In this document: piece by piece, positions 1-12,099 of the stretch | How the letters are laid out: every line of letters starts with the position of its first letter | Numbering within the stretch: position 1 is the first letter of the stretch | Origin: Zizania palustris | Lineage: Eukaryota > Streptophyta > Magnoliopsida > Poales > Poaceae | NCBI GenBank assembly: GCA_019279435.1 | Contig: JAAALK010000081.1 | Coordinates: 30,637,001 to 30,701,000, forward strand | Reading direction: 5' to 3' | Length of the DNA stretch: 64,000 nucleotides | Made by a program: the position numbers and the translations under genes | The notes under the pieces: model-generated | Told to the model about the DNA's origin: nothing | What the model saw: only the letters and a program-made list of their open reading frames with translations | The model's database searches: none

Positions 1-41
1 CTGATCGTGATCGGAACATATAGTTCAGTAATTTAGCACAC

Positions 42-2418
42 CTGGATGCGGAGGTAGCGGTTCTCGCGTTTGAGGGATTGGAAGAGAATCGAGGCGTGAT
101 AGTCGACCATGTCGGCGCTGGCGTGAGAGAAGATGTCGATGAGAGGGGTAAAGCCACCGTCGTAGAGCCACCGCAGCACGCCCCACTTGGCGCACACCTG
201 TGCGGTGTACTTCTCCTCCCTCTTCGCCGAGCCGGTGCCGATGGAGATGACCAGGAAGTTCTTCTTGTACTTCGTCGGCTTATCCTGCTTGAAATCCTCG
301 TTCCCTTGCAGCACCTCCTTGCTGATCACGGACATAGCCACCATTGTCTGCATTCAGATCAGAGATCGATGGGATGACTCGGATTATTGACGGTAAAAAT
401 TGTGTTCAAAGTTCAAACTTCAAACTTCAAAGTGCATGATATATATATGCATCAATGATTGCTTAATTCAGGCGGCCAGCTGGGGGATCACCGTACGTAC
501 CGGGTTGTTTGCGGCGACGCCACCGTCGACGAGGTGGAACTCGCGGGACTCGCCGGAGCCGTTAACATTGGTGGTGGTGAAGAAGTGGGCGGGGAAGTAG
601 GTGGGCGCCGCCGACGTGCTGATGCAGATGTCGGAGAGCTTGGCGTTCTTGAGGGGCTCGCGCTTGGCCTCGTAGGTGGAGAAGATGATGGGCTGCAGGT
701 TCTTGACGTCGAACGCCGGCACGATGATGTTGGTGACCGTGTCGGCGATGGCCACGTCGTGTGTCAGGCTCTTGATCTTGTCGTGCAGGAACGTCCCGTC
801 GTACTTGGGCCCTCTCACCGCGCCGATCAGGTTCGCCACCGGCGTCAAGAACCCAGCCCTGCAATTCAAGGCCAATACATGCACGCACGTTATTAATTAC
901 TGCACCCACTCGATCACCCCCCAACGAGATCATCTTGGAGCCGTTTAATCTGACCCATTGGGTAGAGATGTAACGGTATAGGTTTCGTATGTGGTGGAAC
1001 CCGCTTCGCACCGTTCGATCTGTGTTGAATGGGCAGATAAATGATTGTAGAGGACAATCACCCTCTCCGAAATCAGAGGGACCGATTCTCTCAGTTACTC
1101 CTTGTTCTTACTCTCACATCTCATGTCATTTACTCTCACATCATGTTGATCTCCAGATTTGATGGAACTAAACAGTTACATACCGTAGTAACTGCTCGAT
1201 CGGTTGCCAACCTTCATGCTCTCGATCGATTGTATAAACCGATCAAATTTATTTAAATTTTTAATTTTAAAAATTTAAAAATCTCAAAAGGAAAAAAATC
1301 ACAAAAAATATTTGGAAATAAAAACAGGTTAAAAGCAGGAATTTACAAATCGGCACTATGCCGATTACCGCCCGGTAAACATAGTTACTATAAGTAATTA
1401 ATGTCACCGAAAGCTTACATGTTTTCATATTTATTTGTTGTTGCTGGTGTCGGTGGTATATATGGAACCAGGTGAATTTTCAATGGTTATAATTATCTGA
1501 TTTCATGGTTATAGATATGATTACATGCAGCTAGTGCTTTTGTGTGTGAAGGGGGAGATGGAGTTTGTACATGTTCGGGCATCACTTTTGCAAGATCACA
1601 TCAACCTCGCCTGTTACTGTCACCCACCCACTAACCTAGCTAATAAACGATTCCAATAATTATTGTCGTGCAACCACCCACCCCGGCCATCAATTTCTGC
1701 CCTATTAATCCGCGACGTTGATCCCTGCAGCTAGTGTACTGAACGAACATATGGCCATCGATTTTTCACACGTCTTTTTTTCATGTTTACCGAGTGTGTG
1801 ATGTTCATCGAGCGTATATTTCTTCAGCACTCGATCGAATTTGAGCAGGAATAGATATAGCTAATTAGGAGGTATGTGTATATATGTGTGTGCGTACTTT
1901 CTCCGCGGGAAGATATTGGGCCCGTTCTCGAGGTAGAACTTGCTGAGGTCGGCGGCGGCGAAGAGCGGCCGCCGCTTGTCGTCCGGCGCCGCCAGCATCG
2001 ACGTGAGCAGCGCCCCCGTGCTCGTCCCTGCGATCACGTCGAAGTAGTCGGCGATCCTCGCCTCCGGCCCGTCCAGCTCCTGACAAGACGGACGACATCA
2101 ATTGCAAATTTGCAATACACATATATATCATATCATGCATACATGCATATGCAGGCATGCAGCTAGCGTGTGTGCTACACTTGTCGCTAGCTGCAGAAAG
2201 ATTTGAGCTTTTGATCGAGCTGATGAGCTATCAGTCTGCGGGCTGCTCTTTCTCGTGTACGTGTTTACCTGCAGCTTGGCCTCGAGGCAGGCGAGGATGG
2301 TCGCCGGGATGAGCCCCCGGATGCCGCCGCCGTCGATGCTCAGCACCGTGATGAGCTCCCCCTGCACCGGCGGCGGGATCTCGCTCACCGTCACCGTCGC
2401 CTCGCTGTTGCTGCCCAT
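42..2418 (-). CDS. Patatin-like phospholipase, copy 1 (3' end outside window)
   Basis: Lipid acyl hydrolase of the plant patatin family, expected to release fatty acids from membrane phospho- or galactolipids. Four exons read on the minus strand: 2418-2269, 2079-1898, 858-501 and 347-42, with GT-AG introns in consistent phase. Exon 1 starts MGSNSEATVTVSE and holds the oxyanion motif DGGGIRG. Exon 2 holds the GTSTG nucleophile elbow with the catalytic Ser. Exon 3 ends with DGGVAANNP, the catalytic Asp loop. The exon after position 42 ends in a good donor, so a fifth exon (about 79 residues in the sister gene at 10-11.8 kb) lies before the window. Protein identity with copy 2 is very high. The second intron is about 850 bp longer than in copy 2. 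Family assignment is firm; substrate is not visible in the sequence. Confidence 0.9.
859..1897. other. Expanded intron 2 of patatin copy 1
   Basis: The matching intron in copy 2 (11155-11347) is only 193 bp. Both share the first stretch downstream of the exon at 858, then diverge near 930. The remaining roughly 850 bp is AT-rich, unmatched to copy 2 and without coding capacity. It probably contains one or more inserted repeats, but clear terminal repeats were not resolved. Confidence 0.6.
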
Positions 2419-2581
2419 GATAATGCCTCTGCTGCCAAGTGACTGCACTACTACCTGCAACAAGCTAACAGATGTAGAAAGGAGGACAATAAGCTAAAGC
2501 TATAGTAGCTATCTAGAGCTTTCTGCATGCCGAAGTGATGTGCTCACGGTCTGTATGCTCTGGCAATAAGCTGATCAAGAT

Positions 2582-2590
2582 CTATTTATA
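2582..2590 (-). promoter_or_regulatory. TATA box of patatin copy 1
   Basis: TATAAATAG on the minus strand, about 165 bp upstream of the ATG at 2418. The same motif and surrounding bases recur upstream of copy 2, which supports a conserved core promoter. Confidence 0.7.
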
Positions 2591-2715
2591 ATCCAGATCG
2601 GTAGTAGTACTCCGATAGTCCGATATGACCCCCCTCCTCAGCTCCTAAAATATAACACTTTTAAAGTTTACAATTTCCTAAATATAGCAATTTATTTCTT
2701 GTAAAAGATATATCC

Positions 2716-3008
2716 ATACTGCAATATTTTATTACTTATTATTCCACATCCCGATTTTTACCCCATACTTACTAAAATGAGATCCCTTCGCCCACTGCAG
2801 GGGGAATCACTCTCCTTCGCACCGTTCCATTTTGATTGAACGGAGCGTGAAGGGATCCTTCGCAGTTGTGGACCCGACATGTAGATGCTTTGAGGAGAGA
2901 GAAAAGGGGTTTCGCGCATGGCTTCATACCGTCTGATCTCAATCGGACGGCTTCGAAAGACGACTGTCCTCTGTAGTCAGCACCCCGACCGTAGAAGAGC
3001 CGCTCCCG
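2716..3008. mobile_element. MITE-like insertion upstream of patatin copy 1
   Basis: Upstream sequences of the two patatin genes align (text around 2690-2715 and from 3009 matches 12160-12240), but copy 1 has about 290 extra bases here. The insert contains an internal inverted match (GATCCCTT near 2790 against AAGGGATC near 2850) and has no coding potential. Exact ends and target duplication are unresolved. Confidence 0.5.
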
Positions 3009-3324
3009 TACTTACCTACCTTAAAATGGATATTATAGTCTTTTATGCATATTTTTAATACATGTGTCTAAGGCTTAGCACTATATTTTAGGACACAAAG
3101 ACTAATATTTAGTCTTTCGGGAAATTTTTTTTACCATTTGTCCGTCTTATATTTGTAAATCAATAAGTTTTATTTTTAATATTTTAACTATCATTTTATA
3201 ATAGCAATTTTTATTAATAACATTTAATTTATTATTTTATTGGCTAGACTACTTCAGTACTAATTGACATCCGGCCGGCAGCTGCGCGCATGCGTCACTC
3301 ACACGCGGGCATCGTTACGTTGGC

Positions 3325-3560
3325 AACTCCGTACTTCTAAATGATACAACTGAATTTTATCTTAACGTTTGACTATTCATTTTATTCAAAAAATGTATGT
3401 AAATATACAAAAATATAAGTTATACTTGACATAATTTCACTAATAAAAAAATTATAACAAAATAAATGATATTTCAAAAAGTTTTTTGAATAAGACGAAT
3501 GGTCAAACGTTGAGATAAAAGTCAACTGCGTCGTTTAAAAGTGAACGGAGGGAGTACTAT
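3325..3560. mobile_element. Stowaway/Tourist-like MITE
   Basis: Long terminal inverted repeat: the left arm with AACTGAATTTTATCTTAACG at about 3349 pairs with the right arm around 3505-3535, and the right end has the grass MITE terminus GAACGGAGGGAGTA. Non-coding. This type is very common in rice gene flanks. Confidence 0.65.
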
Positions 3561-3561
3561 T

Positions 3562-3815
3562 TAGGCCCAGTTTAAGGGATTAACTTTAATTTCTATCTCA
3601 TCTCGAATATTTAGATATGATTTTGGAGTATTAAATGTAGACCATTTACAAAACTCATTCATCATCGTTTGATAATTCGTGAGACAAATCCAATAATAAG
3701 CCCAATTATATCATGATTTAAGAATGTAATGCTACAGTAAACATTTGCTAATCATAAATTGATTAGGTTTAATAGATTCGTCTCACGAGTAATCCTCCAA
3801 TTTTATAATTATTTT
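3562..3815. repeat. Dispersed rice-type MITE repeat
   Basis: Contains the familiar repeat phrase around 3765-3790 (GATTCGTCTCACGAGTAATC) and its partner near 3670-3690 (ATTCGTGAGACAAATCC), giving an inverted arrangement typical of an abundant rice MITE family. No coding capacity. The family name is not certain. Confidence 0.5.
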
Positions 3816-6455
3816 GGGGCTCACTCGTGCATGCAAATACGGCTAAAAGACTGCTTCTAGATACTGCGACACTGCACGACAAAATTGTAAGAAATCACGA
3901 ACAAATAAACGTGGCTATATATATCATATCTGAGACAATTTCACATGATTCACACGTACCGTTTGACGACGACTCGAGCATGAGTCTATTCACACAAGGG
4001 GGAATCGATCGATTGATAGGAACACATACATGCAATAATAGTTATCACCTTCGATAAAACCTTGCTTTCCGTCTGAAATTCAAAGTTGTTCTTTTCAAAA
4101 AATGAAAAAAAATCCTATAAACAATAGTTGATTTACTGATGTATGGTGGATTTTGATGATTTTTTCAAAATTGTTTTGATTTAGAATAGTTTGGAGCACA
4201 ACAAGAAGATATAACGAGAGATGAAAAATTGGGCTTGACCAATATAGTCCATCATTGCTAGCTTTTGTTTACTCTTTTTTTTTCTTCACAAAAATGGCAT
4301 TACTAATTTTGTGAAGTTGTACCATTTTATTCATCCAAAAAAAACAATTCCATGCCATTTTTTACCATCATATCACAAATTTTATTTGTATTCCTACATT
4401 TTTATAAAATTATCCCAAATTTTCAATTTTGTATGAATTAATTTTCTCTATATTATATGAATTTTCCATTTCCCTGCATTTTCCAAAATAGATTTATTTT
4501 GGACATAAAACAGTAGTTTATTGAGCAAAACCGCTCAGTTTATTCACATATTTTTTCAATTTAAAAACTAGAATTTAAAGTGGTACACTTCCCTCAGTTT
4601 TTCTCTAGCTCCACCACTGCGTCGACATAAGTATACATACATATTTAAGTGCTCCATGTTAAGATAAAAATTACAGACAATTTAGCAATTTAATGATGAA
4701 ATCCACTTCAGTCTCTACATGACTACAATACATCGAGATGTATAAGTAATGTATCGTTATCACCTATATATACATAAGTACTAGAGTTTTTATTGTGAGA
4801 AATCTTGTTTCACGTCGTATAAAACTAAAATAATAGACAATTAAATCACTTCATTTTGATTACCTACGGTTAGAATTTAGGCTCATTTATTATAGTTTCA
4901 ACTATATAAGTCTGAGATTCAAATTGGATTTGTAGCTAGCTTGTATAGTATAACAATAAAATAATTTAAGTTTTTATTTTAGTCCAAAATAAAAATTAGA
5001 TTAATCAGCTAAATACACTCAATTCATCATAAACTTCGATTCAGTTCCAACATTTCTTAGAGCTGAATTAGATCAGTTTTTTTTTAAAAAAATCAGAATC
5101 TAAAACGGTGCCAAATATATAAAACTTAATAGATAGCATTATCTAAAATTCAGAATCCGCCCTACACCTACTCATTGTAGTTTTTACTCAGCTTACTCCT
5201 TGATACTATTTAATATTACACAACAAACCAATAAAAGAGGATTGACACATATAATTAAAAGTGAATAGCATATATCATATAAAAATATATTTTATTTATT
5301 TTAGACAACGTTACAATATTTTTCTTTTGCTAGCGTCAAATAAATGAGATCTAGGTCGTCCCGAATAATACAGAAATAGCACCAGTGTGATACACGTGTA
5401 CATTTATAGAGCTAGACGCCAAGCAAGCTAAGCTGTGAATAATAGCGATGAGCTGATGAGGAGGTCAATGTCGTCCAGTACTAACAGCAACAGGTTAATT
5501 TGTACTGCCTCCAGGAATTCAACTGTTCCATCTGTTAGGCAGGCAGACATGCATGCATGCATGCCGTTAGTTACAAGCTAAGGTAGTAAGCAACTGACAA
5601 GACAACCGAAAATGACTTCAAAAATGAAGGGTCCAAAGTTCACTTTAATTTCTCGCTCTGAATTCTGAATTCTAGCTTCGCTTGGCACGCTATGGAGGGG
5701 TCGTCATCGAACACGAGCTCCGAGTTTTGCACGGCATTCCCCTACTATACGTTTCAATTCCGTGCGTGCCACATCGATGAGAGGTTAATGCGGAATTTTT
5801 CCTAACTATTTCACACGTACGTCGTCTCTTCAAGTTTGTACGTCAGGAGCTCAGGATATGAGCTGAGAATGCATGCATGCACTGTCGATATGATCATCTG
5901 CATCTGCAGATGTATATATGTTTGTACTATTTAGTACATGCATATATGCCATCATGCATGGAAATATAAAACGACTCCATATTAATTAATTATAACTCAT
6001 TTAATTTTATGGTCCTGATTGAGGGACTGCAGATTCTCAGAATCAACTAGTCCGAGTATCTAGCTAGCTGGTTGGAATAATTAGCTGTTGGGTGGGTGAG
6101 TTTATTTAGTGACATAGTGGGTAAATAAAAATCTGAAGAATCTGGAAAAGCTGGGGTTAGCCAGCTTATCAGCTACTAGACTTAGAAAGACTAACTGCTT
6201 CTGCAGATTTTAAAAATCTAGGCTACCCGAGATGTTGTTTGGGGGAGCTTCTAGATACTAAAACTATCTAGCCAGCCAGAATCTCCCTCAAACAGGGCCT
6301 ATAACTCAAACGTATAAAATACTAACTAGCTAGTCTTATAGAAAAGCATAAGAATAATCGCAATATTAAATTAGTTTCGATCGATAATAATCGGCCAGGC
6401 ACGAAACATGTCTTAATAGTATATTTATTTGCTAATATATATTATATATATTAAT
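3816..6455. other. AT-rich intergenic spacer
   Basis: No gene is supported here. The stretch is AT-rich, with short simple repeats such as repeated ATGC near 5550-5565 and TA runs near 6420-6460. Open frames are short and lack splice-compatible neighbours or recognisable protein motifs. Confidence 0.6.
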
Positions 6456-6459
6456 ATAT

Positions 6460-7110
6460 ATAGTTGTGACTTAAAAAGGTGAAAAAAAGAAACAGGAAAC
6501 ACAGGAAATTAAGGGGAGTACAAATTACAAAACCAGCAGCTAGCAAAATAGAAGATTAATCGATAGAAGGTTAGTTAGATGCAATCAAAGCCTCGTGATG
6601 CACGACACACGCATCTTGTGGCTGCTTCATGCTTTTCAATGTGACACCTACTGATGTACGTACTGATGCATGGACAGCTATAATAATTAGTGATTTCTAG
6701 TCCATGGAAATGGAGAGGGAGACGTCGACATGCATGGAAATGGACAAGCGTTGGACCGTATGAATTAAGAAGACTCATGCAGTTTTAATAATAATAATAA
6801 TAATTCGAACATGGATAGTACTGTGTGACAAATAATAAGCGTCTTGATTGGATGCATGGCACGTAGGATTTTCTTATGAGGTGACACGAGAGAGAACGTA
6901 GGAATCTATTGATAATTCTTCAGTACGTCTAACCTTATTAACAACGTAACTCCTCCGATCCAATTCCACTTTGTTTTGGATTCATACACACAAAAAACAA
7001 ATAATCAATTGAAATGGTTTTGTTAGCTCTTATTTATTCTAGTTAAAAAATGTAACTTGTTTATTTGTATGACGAGGACAAATATAAAAGAAAAAATAGC
7101 TTATATTTGG
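6460..7110. repeat. Triplicated flank segment, copy 1
   Basis: Matches 9060-9890 and 15670-16380. Shared phrases include AATAGAAGATTAATCGATAG-like text, the AAGCCTCGTGATGCACGA block near 6588, and the stretch near 7005-7040 about AATCAATTGAAATGGTTTTG. It has no coding potential. It belongs to the segmental duplication that carries the patatin genes. Confidence 0.75.
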
Positions 7111-7575
7111 AAATAGTTGAGTAGGCTAAAACAAACAATATATATATTAATTATTGATGCTTATTTGTATAATTAAATAGTTGAGTATATGGATTTATTA
7201 TAAGTATGTTATCTAAATATTTTGTAAAAAGTTTATACAAATAGCATCTCTGTAAATTACAATTTGTGCTCGTAGTAGCGAGGCTCATGGTTAAGGCATT
7301 AAGTTATTAGTAACATCTTTAAGATTTCATAAATCCCTACATAATATAATTACACAGGCAATTAGACGTACTAGCTAAATTCAATTTACCAAATCTCCAT
7401 ATAGTATAGGTTCGATCCTTTTAATTAACAATATTTATCAACAGGCGAACTTTGTGACTTCCTTCCGTATATATATAATAATATAATAATAATCAATCAG
7501 TTTCATATGTGATGCCGAAAAATAAACTAATTCGGCGACTGTCGATTGCTGCGTCTCATTCAATGATTCAGTACT

Positions 7576-8345
7576 GTGTTTGTTAGCTGTGCCTGATAAT
7601 CATCATTTTGTCAACTTCAGTTGCTTAATTCGTACATCTGATGGAATATTAATAACTTGAGCAAAATTGATTATCTCAACTTGTTGAGTATGTACTAGGG
7701 CACCATACAATTATAGCTCTGACGTACGAAAGCTTTGCATGCTTTTCGCAAAACGGGAATACACTTATTTGCCGAGTGTCTAGGGCATTCGACGAAGCCT
7801 GTTTCCTACTCGGTGAAAGCTTCGCCGAGTGTCATACTTGGCGAACCCCACTCGGCACATGTCTTATCGGCAAACCTATACGTCTGACGGTCGGGTGGCC
7901 GTTAATGATTATTTGCCGAGTGCCCTACGTGGTACTTGGCGAATGTGCTTTCCGGTAGTGTCGTTAGCATTATTTTTCACGAGATTATATTAACGTGCTC
8001 AAATATATATATGGACACAGCTGAATTATGGCACGTACGTACGAATCGACCCAGCTAGATGATAAGCATGCAGGCAGCTAGGACGTCTTCGTCGTACGTG
8101 CAGTGGCCAGTCGAGCGGCAATGTGCACGCTCATGTACGTCAGCTTCTGAATTCTGGTCGTCGTGCTCCTCCGGTCGTCGTCGTGGCCTGGAGCAGCTGG
8201 GTGCATGCATGCATCCACTCACCTCGGCTGTGTCCTTGGTAGCATACATGAACCATTTGGAGTCGACGATAAATTTCTTTCAAAACTATATATGCACATT
8301 CTCTTGTCAGTATCATCGAGAAAAATGAATCCCAAAGAAACAAGG
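7576..8345. repeat. Segmental duplication end, copy A, with insertion
   Basis: 7576-7691 and 8056-8345 together match the continuous segment 16738-17145 of copy B. About 365 bp (7692-8055) are extra in copy A. The similarity stops at 8345, where copy B continues into the end of the seryl-tRNA synthetase gene. No gene is seen here; short ORFs in the region are not conserved between copies. Confidence 0.75.
7750..7962. mobile_element. CACTA-like non-autonomous remnant
   Basis: Repeated GCCGAGTGTC / GCCGAGTGCC and TTGGCGAA motifs in both orientations resemble CACTA subterminal repeats. The right end reads TTTCCGGTAGTG, the complement of a CACTACCGGAAA terminus. The left end is not a clean match. 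It lies inside the insertion that distinguishes duplication copy A from copy B. Confidence 0.55.
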
Positions 8346-8639
8346 TTGCATTCTCATCATTCTCGTAAGTTTGTTCATGTTTACTATTAAATTTTAGTTT
8401 ATAAAATCATTTATCTGAAATTTCTGAATTAAGGTATGGCAAGGGTTACAAACGATCTACAAGTACCAACCTATGTTCTGATAGTTACTTCGAGATAACG
8501 AGTTAGAAGTTAATATATATGATACTAATTTGGTAATGAATCCTCTGTAATGAATTGACTGTGATGTGCTTTGGATATTGCATATGTTGGCTTCTAAATC
8601 CTGGCTATGATTTAGGGTGTAGCCTACAATTTTTTTTGA

Positions 8640-9030
8640 AAATGACCATATTATTAGTGACGGGTGTAAATTACTCTCCGTCACTTAATATGACTTATTC
8701 AGGATACAACCTAAAATAATTATTTTTTAAAATATAACTATAACATTAGTGATAAATGACATTGGTGACCCGTCCTTAAAGAACACAATAGTGATGGGTG
8801 TAAAGTACTCTATGTCGCTAAAGATGACCTTTAGTGACGGGTAACATTGGTTACCCGTCACTAAAAGGGGCATGTCAGACGTAGAGGGGAACTGGAGAGA
8901 CCCTTTAGTGACGGATATTTACCCATCATTAATGATAAATATTTACTAACGCGATAAGGGTGATGGAGGATATACCTGTCACTACTGTACGTTATGACCC
9001 GTCACTAAAGTATGTTTATGCGGTTGTGAT
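8640..9030. mobile_element. Second CACTA-type subterminal repeat remnant
   Basis: Multiple copies of TAGTGACGGGT and its complement ACCCGTCACTA in alternating orientation, including a short palindrome near 8830-8865. This is the structure of a CACTA subterminal region. No ORF. The same motif recurs at 48840-48890. Confidence 0.5.
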
Positions 9031-9059
9031 CCAAAATGACTAATATTTATACATAGGAG

Positions 9060-9890
9060 GGACTATATAGTTTTGACATAATTAAAAAGGTAAAAGAAAA
9101 GTAATAAAAGGAAAGGAAGTACAAAACCAACAAAATAGAAGATTAATCAATAGTAGGGTAGGTGCAATCAAAGCCTTGTGATGCACGATAGATCTTGTCG
9201 CTTGCTTTTTTCAATGTGACATCTAAACTACTGATAGATAGCTACGATAATTAATGATTTTTAGTAGATGAAAACGGAGAAGAAGATGACTAAATGTACA
9301 TGAATGGCTATTGGCTACACAAATGTGACACCAATATAATGTCAAATTTAAGTGCAGACAAGGAAGAGAACGCAAATGTTGGACCGTACTCCATTCATTT
9401 CATAAAAGGAAGTCGTTGAATTAAAAGTTATCTAAAATAAGTTGTTTTGTATTTTATTGTATATTGTGGACAATTATATCCGTCATGCAGTACTCCTTTC
9501 TTGTTTTCCATATTATATTTACTCGTGCATTATATTTAATAGAGAAAAATATAAAAAATACACGTTAATTAATTACTGTTTATTTAGTATGTGAAATCAT
9601 TCCTGAAACGATTTGTCTTTTGAACCGGACGGGGAGTATTGAATTAAGAGTACTCGTATAGTTTTATGATGCTTTTTTTTATGAGGTGGAGACGAGAAAG
9701 TAGGAATCGGTTGATAATTCAGTCTAACCTTATTAACAACTCCTCTAATTCTAATTCCAATTATAGTTTGTTTTGGATTCGTGCACAAAAAATAAATAAT
9801 CAATTGAAATGGTTTTGTTAGCTCTTATTAATTCTAGTTTAAAAATGTAACCTGTTTATTTGATGAGGACAAATATAAAATAAAAAAATA
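9060..9890. repeat. Triplicated flank segment, copy 2
   Basis: Close match to 6460-7110 and 15670-16380, including the AAAATAGAAGATTAATCAAT block near 9128 and the CTTGTGATGCACGATAGATC block near 9175. It lies immediately downstream of patatin copy 2. Non-coding. Confidence 0.75.
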
Positions 9891-10038
9891 AATGCAACAG
9901 TAACTAAACCAACATTACATTACGTACGTCTGTACGTAGCTTGCTTGATCGATCGATGAAAAAGGAAGCATTCTTGGCGGACTGATCTTGCCTTGTTTCT
10001 GATCTGAAAGCTTGCAGCTTGGAGAGGGTAGCTAGCAG

Positions 10039-11820
10039 CTAGGAGCTGGAGTTGAGGTTGCTGTGGCGCAGCTTCCGCTCTTTCGAGAGCTCCACGGCGA
10101 GGCGCGCGAGCGCCTCCTCGTTGGTGCCCTCGCCCTTGACGGCGTCGTGCACCCCGGTGTCCATGTTCACCCTCGCCACCGACTTCTGCAGCAGCTTCTT
10201 GCCGATCCCGATGAGCGCCTCCATGTTCTCCATCGTCGAGATGTCCACCGACGACGCGTGCCCCGTCAATGAATCATCCTATATATCGTAGGTACACACA
10301 CCATTGATGATATCGTTTGTAAGTATGGCGCGCGGTTGAGAAGATGAACTAGTCGGAACATGTAGCTCAATAATTTAGCACACCTGGATGCGGAGGTAGC
10401 TAGTCTTGCGTTCGAGGGATTGGAAGAGAATTGAGGCGTGAATGTCGACCATGTCGGCGCTGGCGTAAGAGAAGATGTCGATGAGAGGGGTAAAGCCACC
10501 GTCGTAGAGCCACCGCAGCACGCCCCACTTGGCGCACACCGGTGCGGTGTACTTCTCCGACATCTTCGCCGAGCCGGTGCCGATGGAGATGACCAGGAAG
10601 TTCTTCCTGTACTTCGTCACCTTATCCTGCTTGAAATCCTCGTTCCCTTGCAGCACCTCCTTGCTGATCATGGACATAGCCAGCATTGTCTGCATTCAGA
10701 TCAGAGATGGACTCGGATTATTGACGGTCAAACTTGTGTTCACAGTGCATGATTTGCATGAAAGGTTGCTTAATTCAGGCGGCCAGGGGATCACCGTAGT
10801 ACCGGGTTGTTTGCGGCGACGCCACCGTCGACGAGGTGGAACTCGCGGGACTCGCCGGAGTCGTTGGTGGTGGTGAAGAAGTGGGCGGGGAAGTAGGTGG
10901 GCGCCGCCGACGTGCTGATGCAGATGTCGGAGAGCTTGGCGTTCTTGAGGGGATCGTTCTTGGCCTCGTAGGTGGAGAAGATGATGGGCTGCAGGTTCTT
11001 GACGTCGAACGCCGGCACGATGATGTTGGTGACCGTGTCGGCGATGGCCACGTCGTGTGTCAAGCTCTTGATCTTGTCGTGCAGGAACGTCCCGTCGTAC
11101 TTGGGCCCTCTCACCGCGCTGATCAGGTTCGCCATCGGCGTCAAGAACCCAGCCCTGCAATTCAAGGCCAATACATGCACGCACGTTATTAATTACTGCT
11201 GCACCCACTCGCGCGCTTACCAAAACGAGATCCTATTTATTGTTATCGTCACGTCGTATTTTTTCAATCTGAATAGTTGAAACTGATCCGAATGAGACAT
11301 TATATTACACGGTTGAATTAAGCGTACGTCAAAACACGTGTACGTACTTTCTCTGCGGGAAGATATTGGGCCCGTTCTCGAGGTAGAACTTGGTGAGGTC
11401 GGCGGCGGCGAAGAGCGGCCGCCGCTGGTCGTCCGGCGCCGCCAGCATCGACGTGATCAGCGCCCCCGTGCTCGTCCCCGCGATCACGTCGAAGTAGTCG
11501 GCGATCCTCGCCTCCGGCCCGTCCAGCTCCTGACAAGACGGACGACATCGATTGCAATACACATGCATCATGCATGCAGAAAGATTAGAGCTTTGAGCGA
11601 GCTGAGCAGTCTGCGCGCGGGCTGTTCTTTCTCGGGTAGTCGTGTCTCGTGTGCTTACCTGGAGCTTGGCCTCGAGGCAGGCGAGGATGGTCGCCGGGAT
11701 GAGCCCCCGGATGCCGCCGCCGTCGATGCTCAGTACCGTGATGAGCTCCCCCTGCACCGGCGGCGGGATCGCCGCCAGCGTCTCGCTCACCGTCACCGTC
11801 GCCTCGCTGTAGCTGCCCAT
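10039..11820 (-). CDS. Patatin-like phospholipase, copy 2 (complete)
   Basis: Complete patatin family lipid acyl hydrolase of 413 residues. Exons on the minus strand are 11820-11659, 11529-11348, 11154-10803, 10689-10384 and 10278-10039, all GT-AG, ending in TAG. Key motifs are DGGGIRG (oxyanion hole, about residue 35-41), GTSTG (nucleophile Ser) and DGGVAANNP (catalytic Asp). The catalytic Ser-Asp dyad is therefore present. The last exon is a charged helical tail ending KLRHSNLNSSS. No signal peptide or membrane segment is evident at the N terminus, so a cytosolic or peripheral membrane role is likely. It is a tandem duplicate of the gene at 42-2418. Upstream TATAAATAG at 12065-12057. Function in stress or defence lipid signalling is known for the family, but inferred here. 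Confidence 0.93.
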
Positions 11821-12056
11821 GGTGCCTCTGCTGCCAAGTGACGGCACTACTACCTGCAAGCTAACAGATGTAGACAGGAGGACAAGCTAGCTAGCTAGTG
11901 GCCTAGTACGTAGCTATCTAGAGCTTCCTGCCGAAGTGATCAGATCGCAGAGATTAATCAAACAAATTAAGCAGAGATATTTTTTATCGACGGATAACTT
12001 GTCGTCGTTCGGATCATGTGCTCACGGTGTGTATGCTCTGGTAAGCTGATCAAGCT

Positions 12057-12065
12057 CTATTTATA
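12057..12065 (-). promoter_or_regulatory. TATA box of patatin copy 2
   Basis: TATAAATAG on the minus strand about 240 bp upstream of the ATG at 11820. The flanking bases match those of the TATA box of copy 1 at 2582-2590. Confidence 0.7.
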
Positions 12066-12099
12066 ATCCAGATCGGTAGTAGTTCTCCGATAGTCCATA

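Noticed and set aside
468..1011. Several ORFs in other frames over patatin exon 3
   Set aside because: They mirror the real exon; the duplicate gene shows the same shadows, and they lack conserved start context or splice logic.
8055..8390. ORFs in the duplicated flank
   Set aside because: Not conserved in reading frame with the sister copy at 16850-17145, so coding is unlikely.
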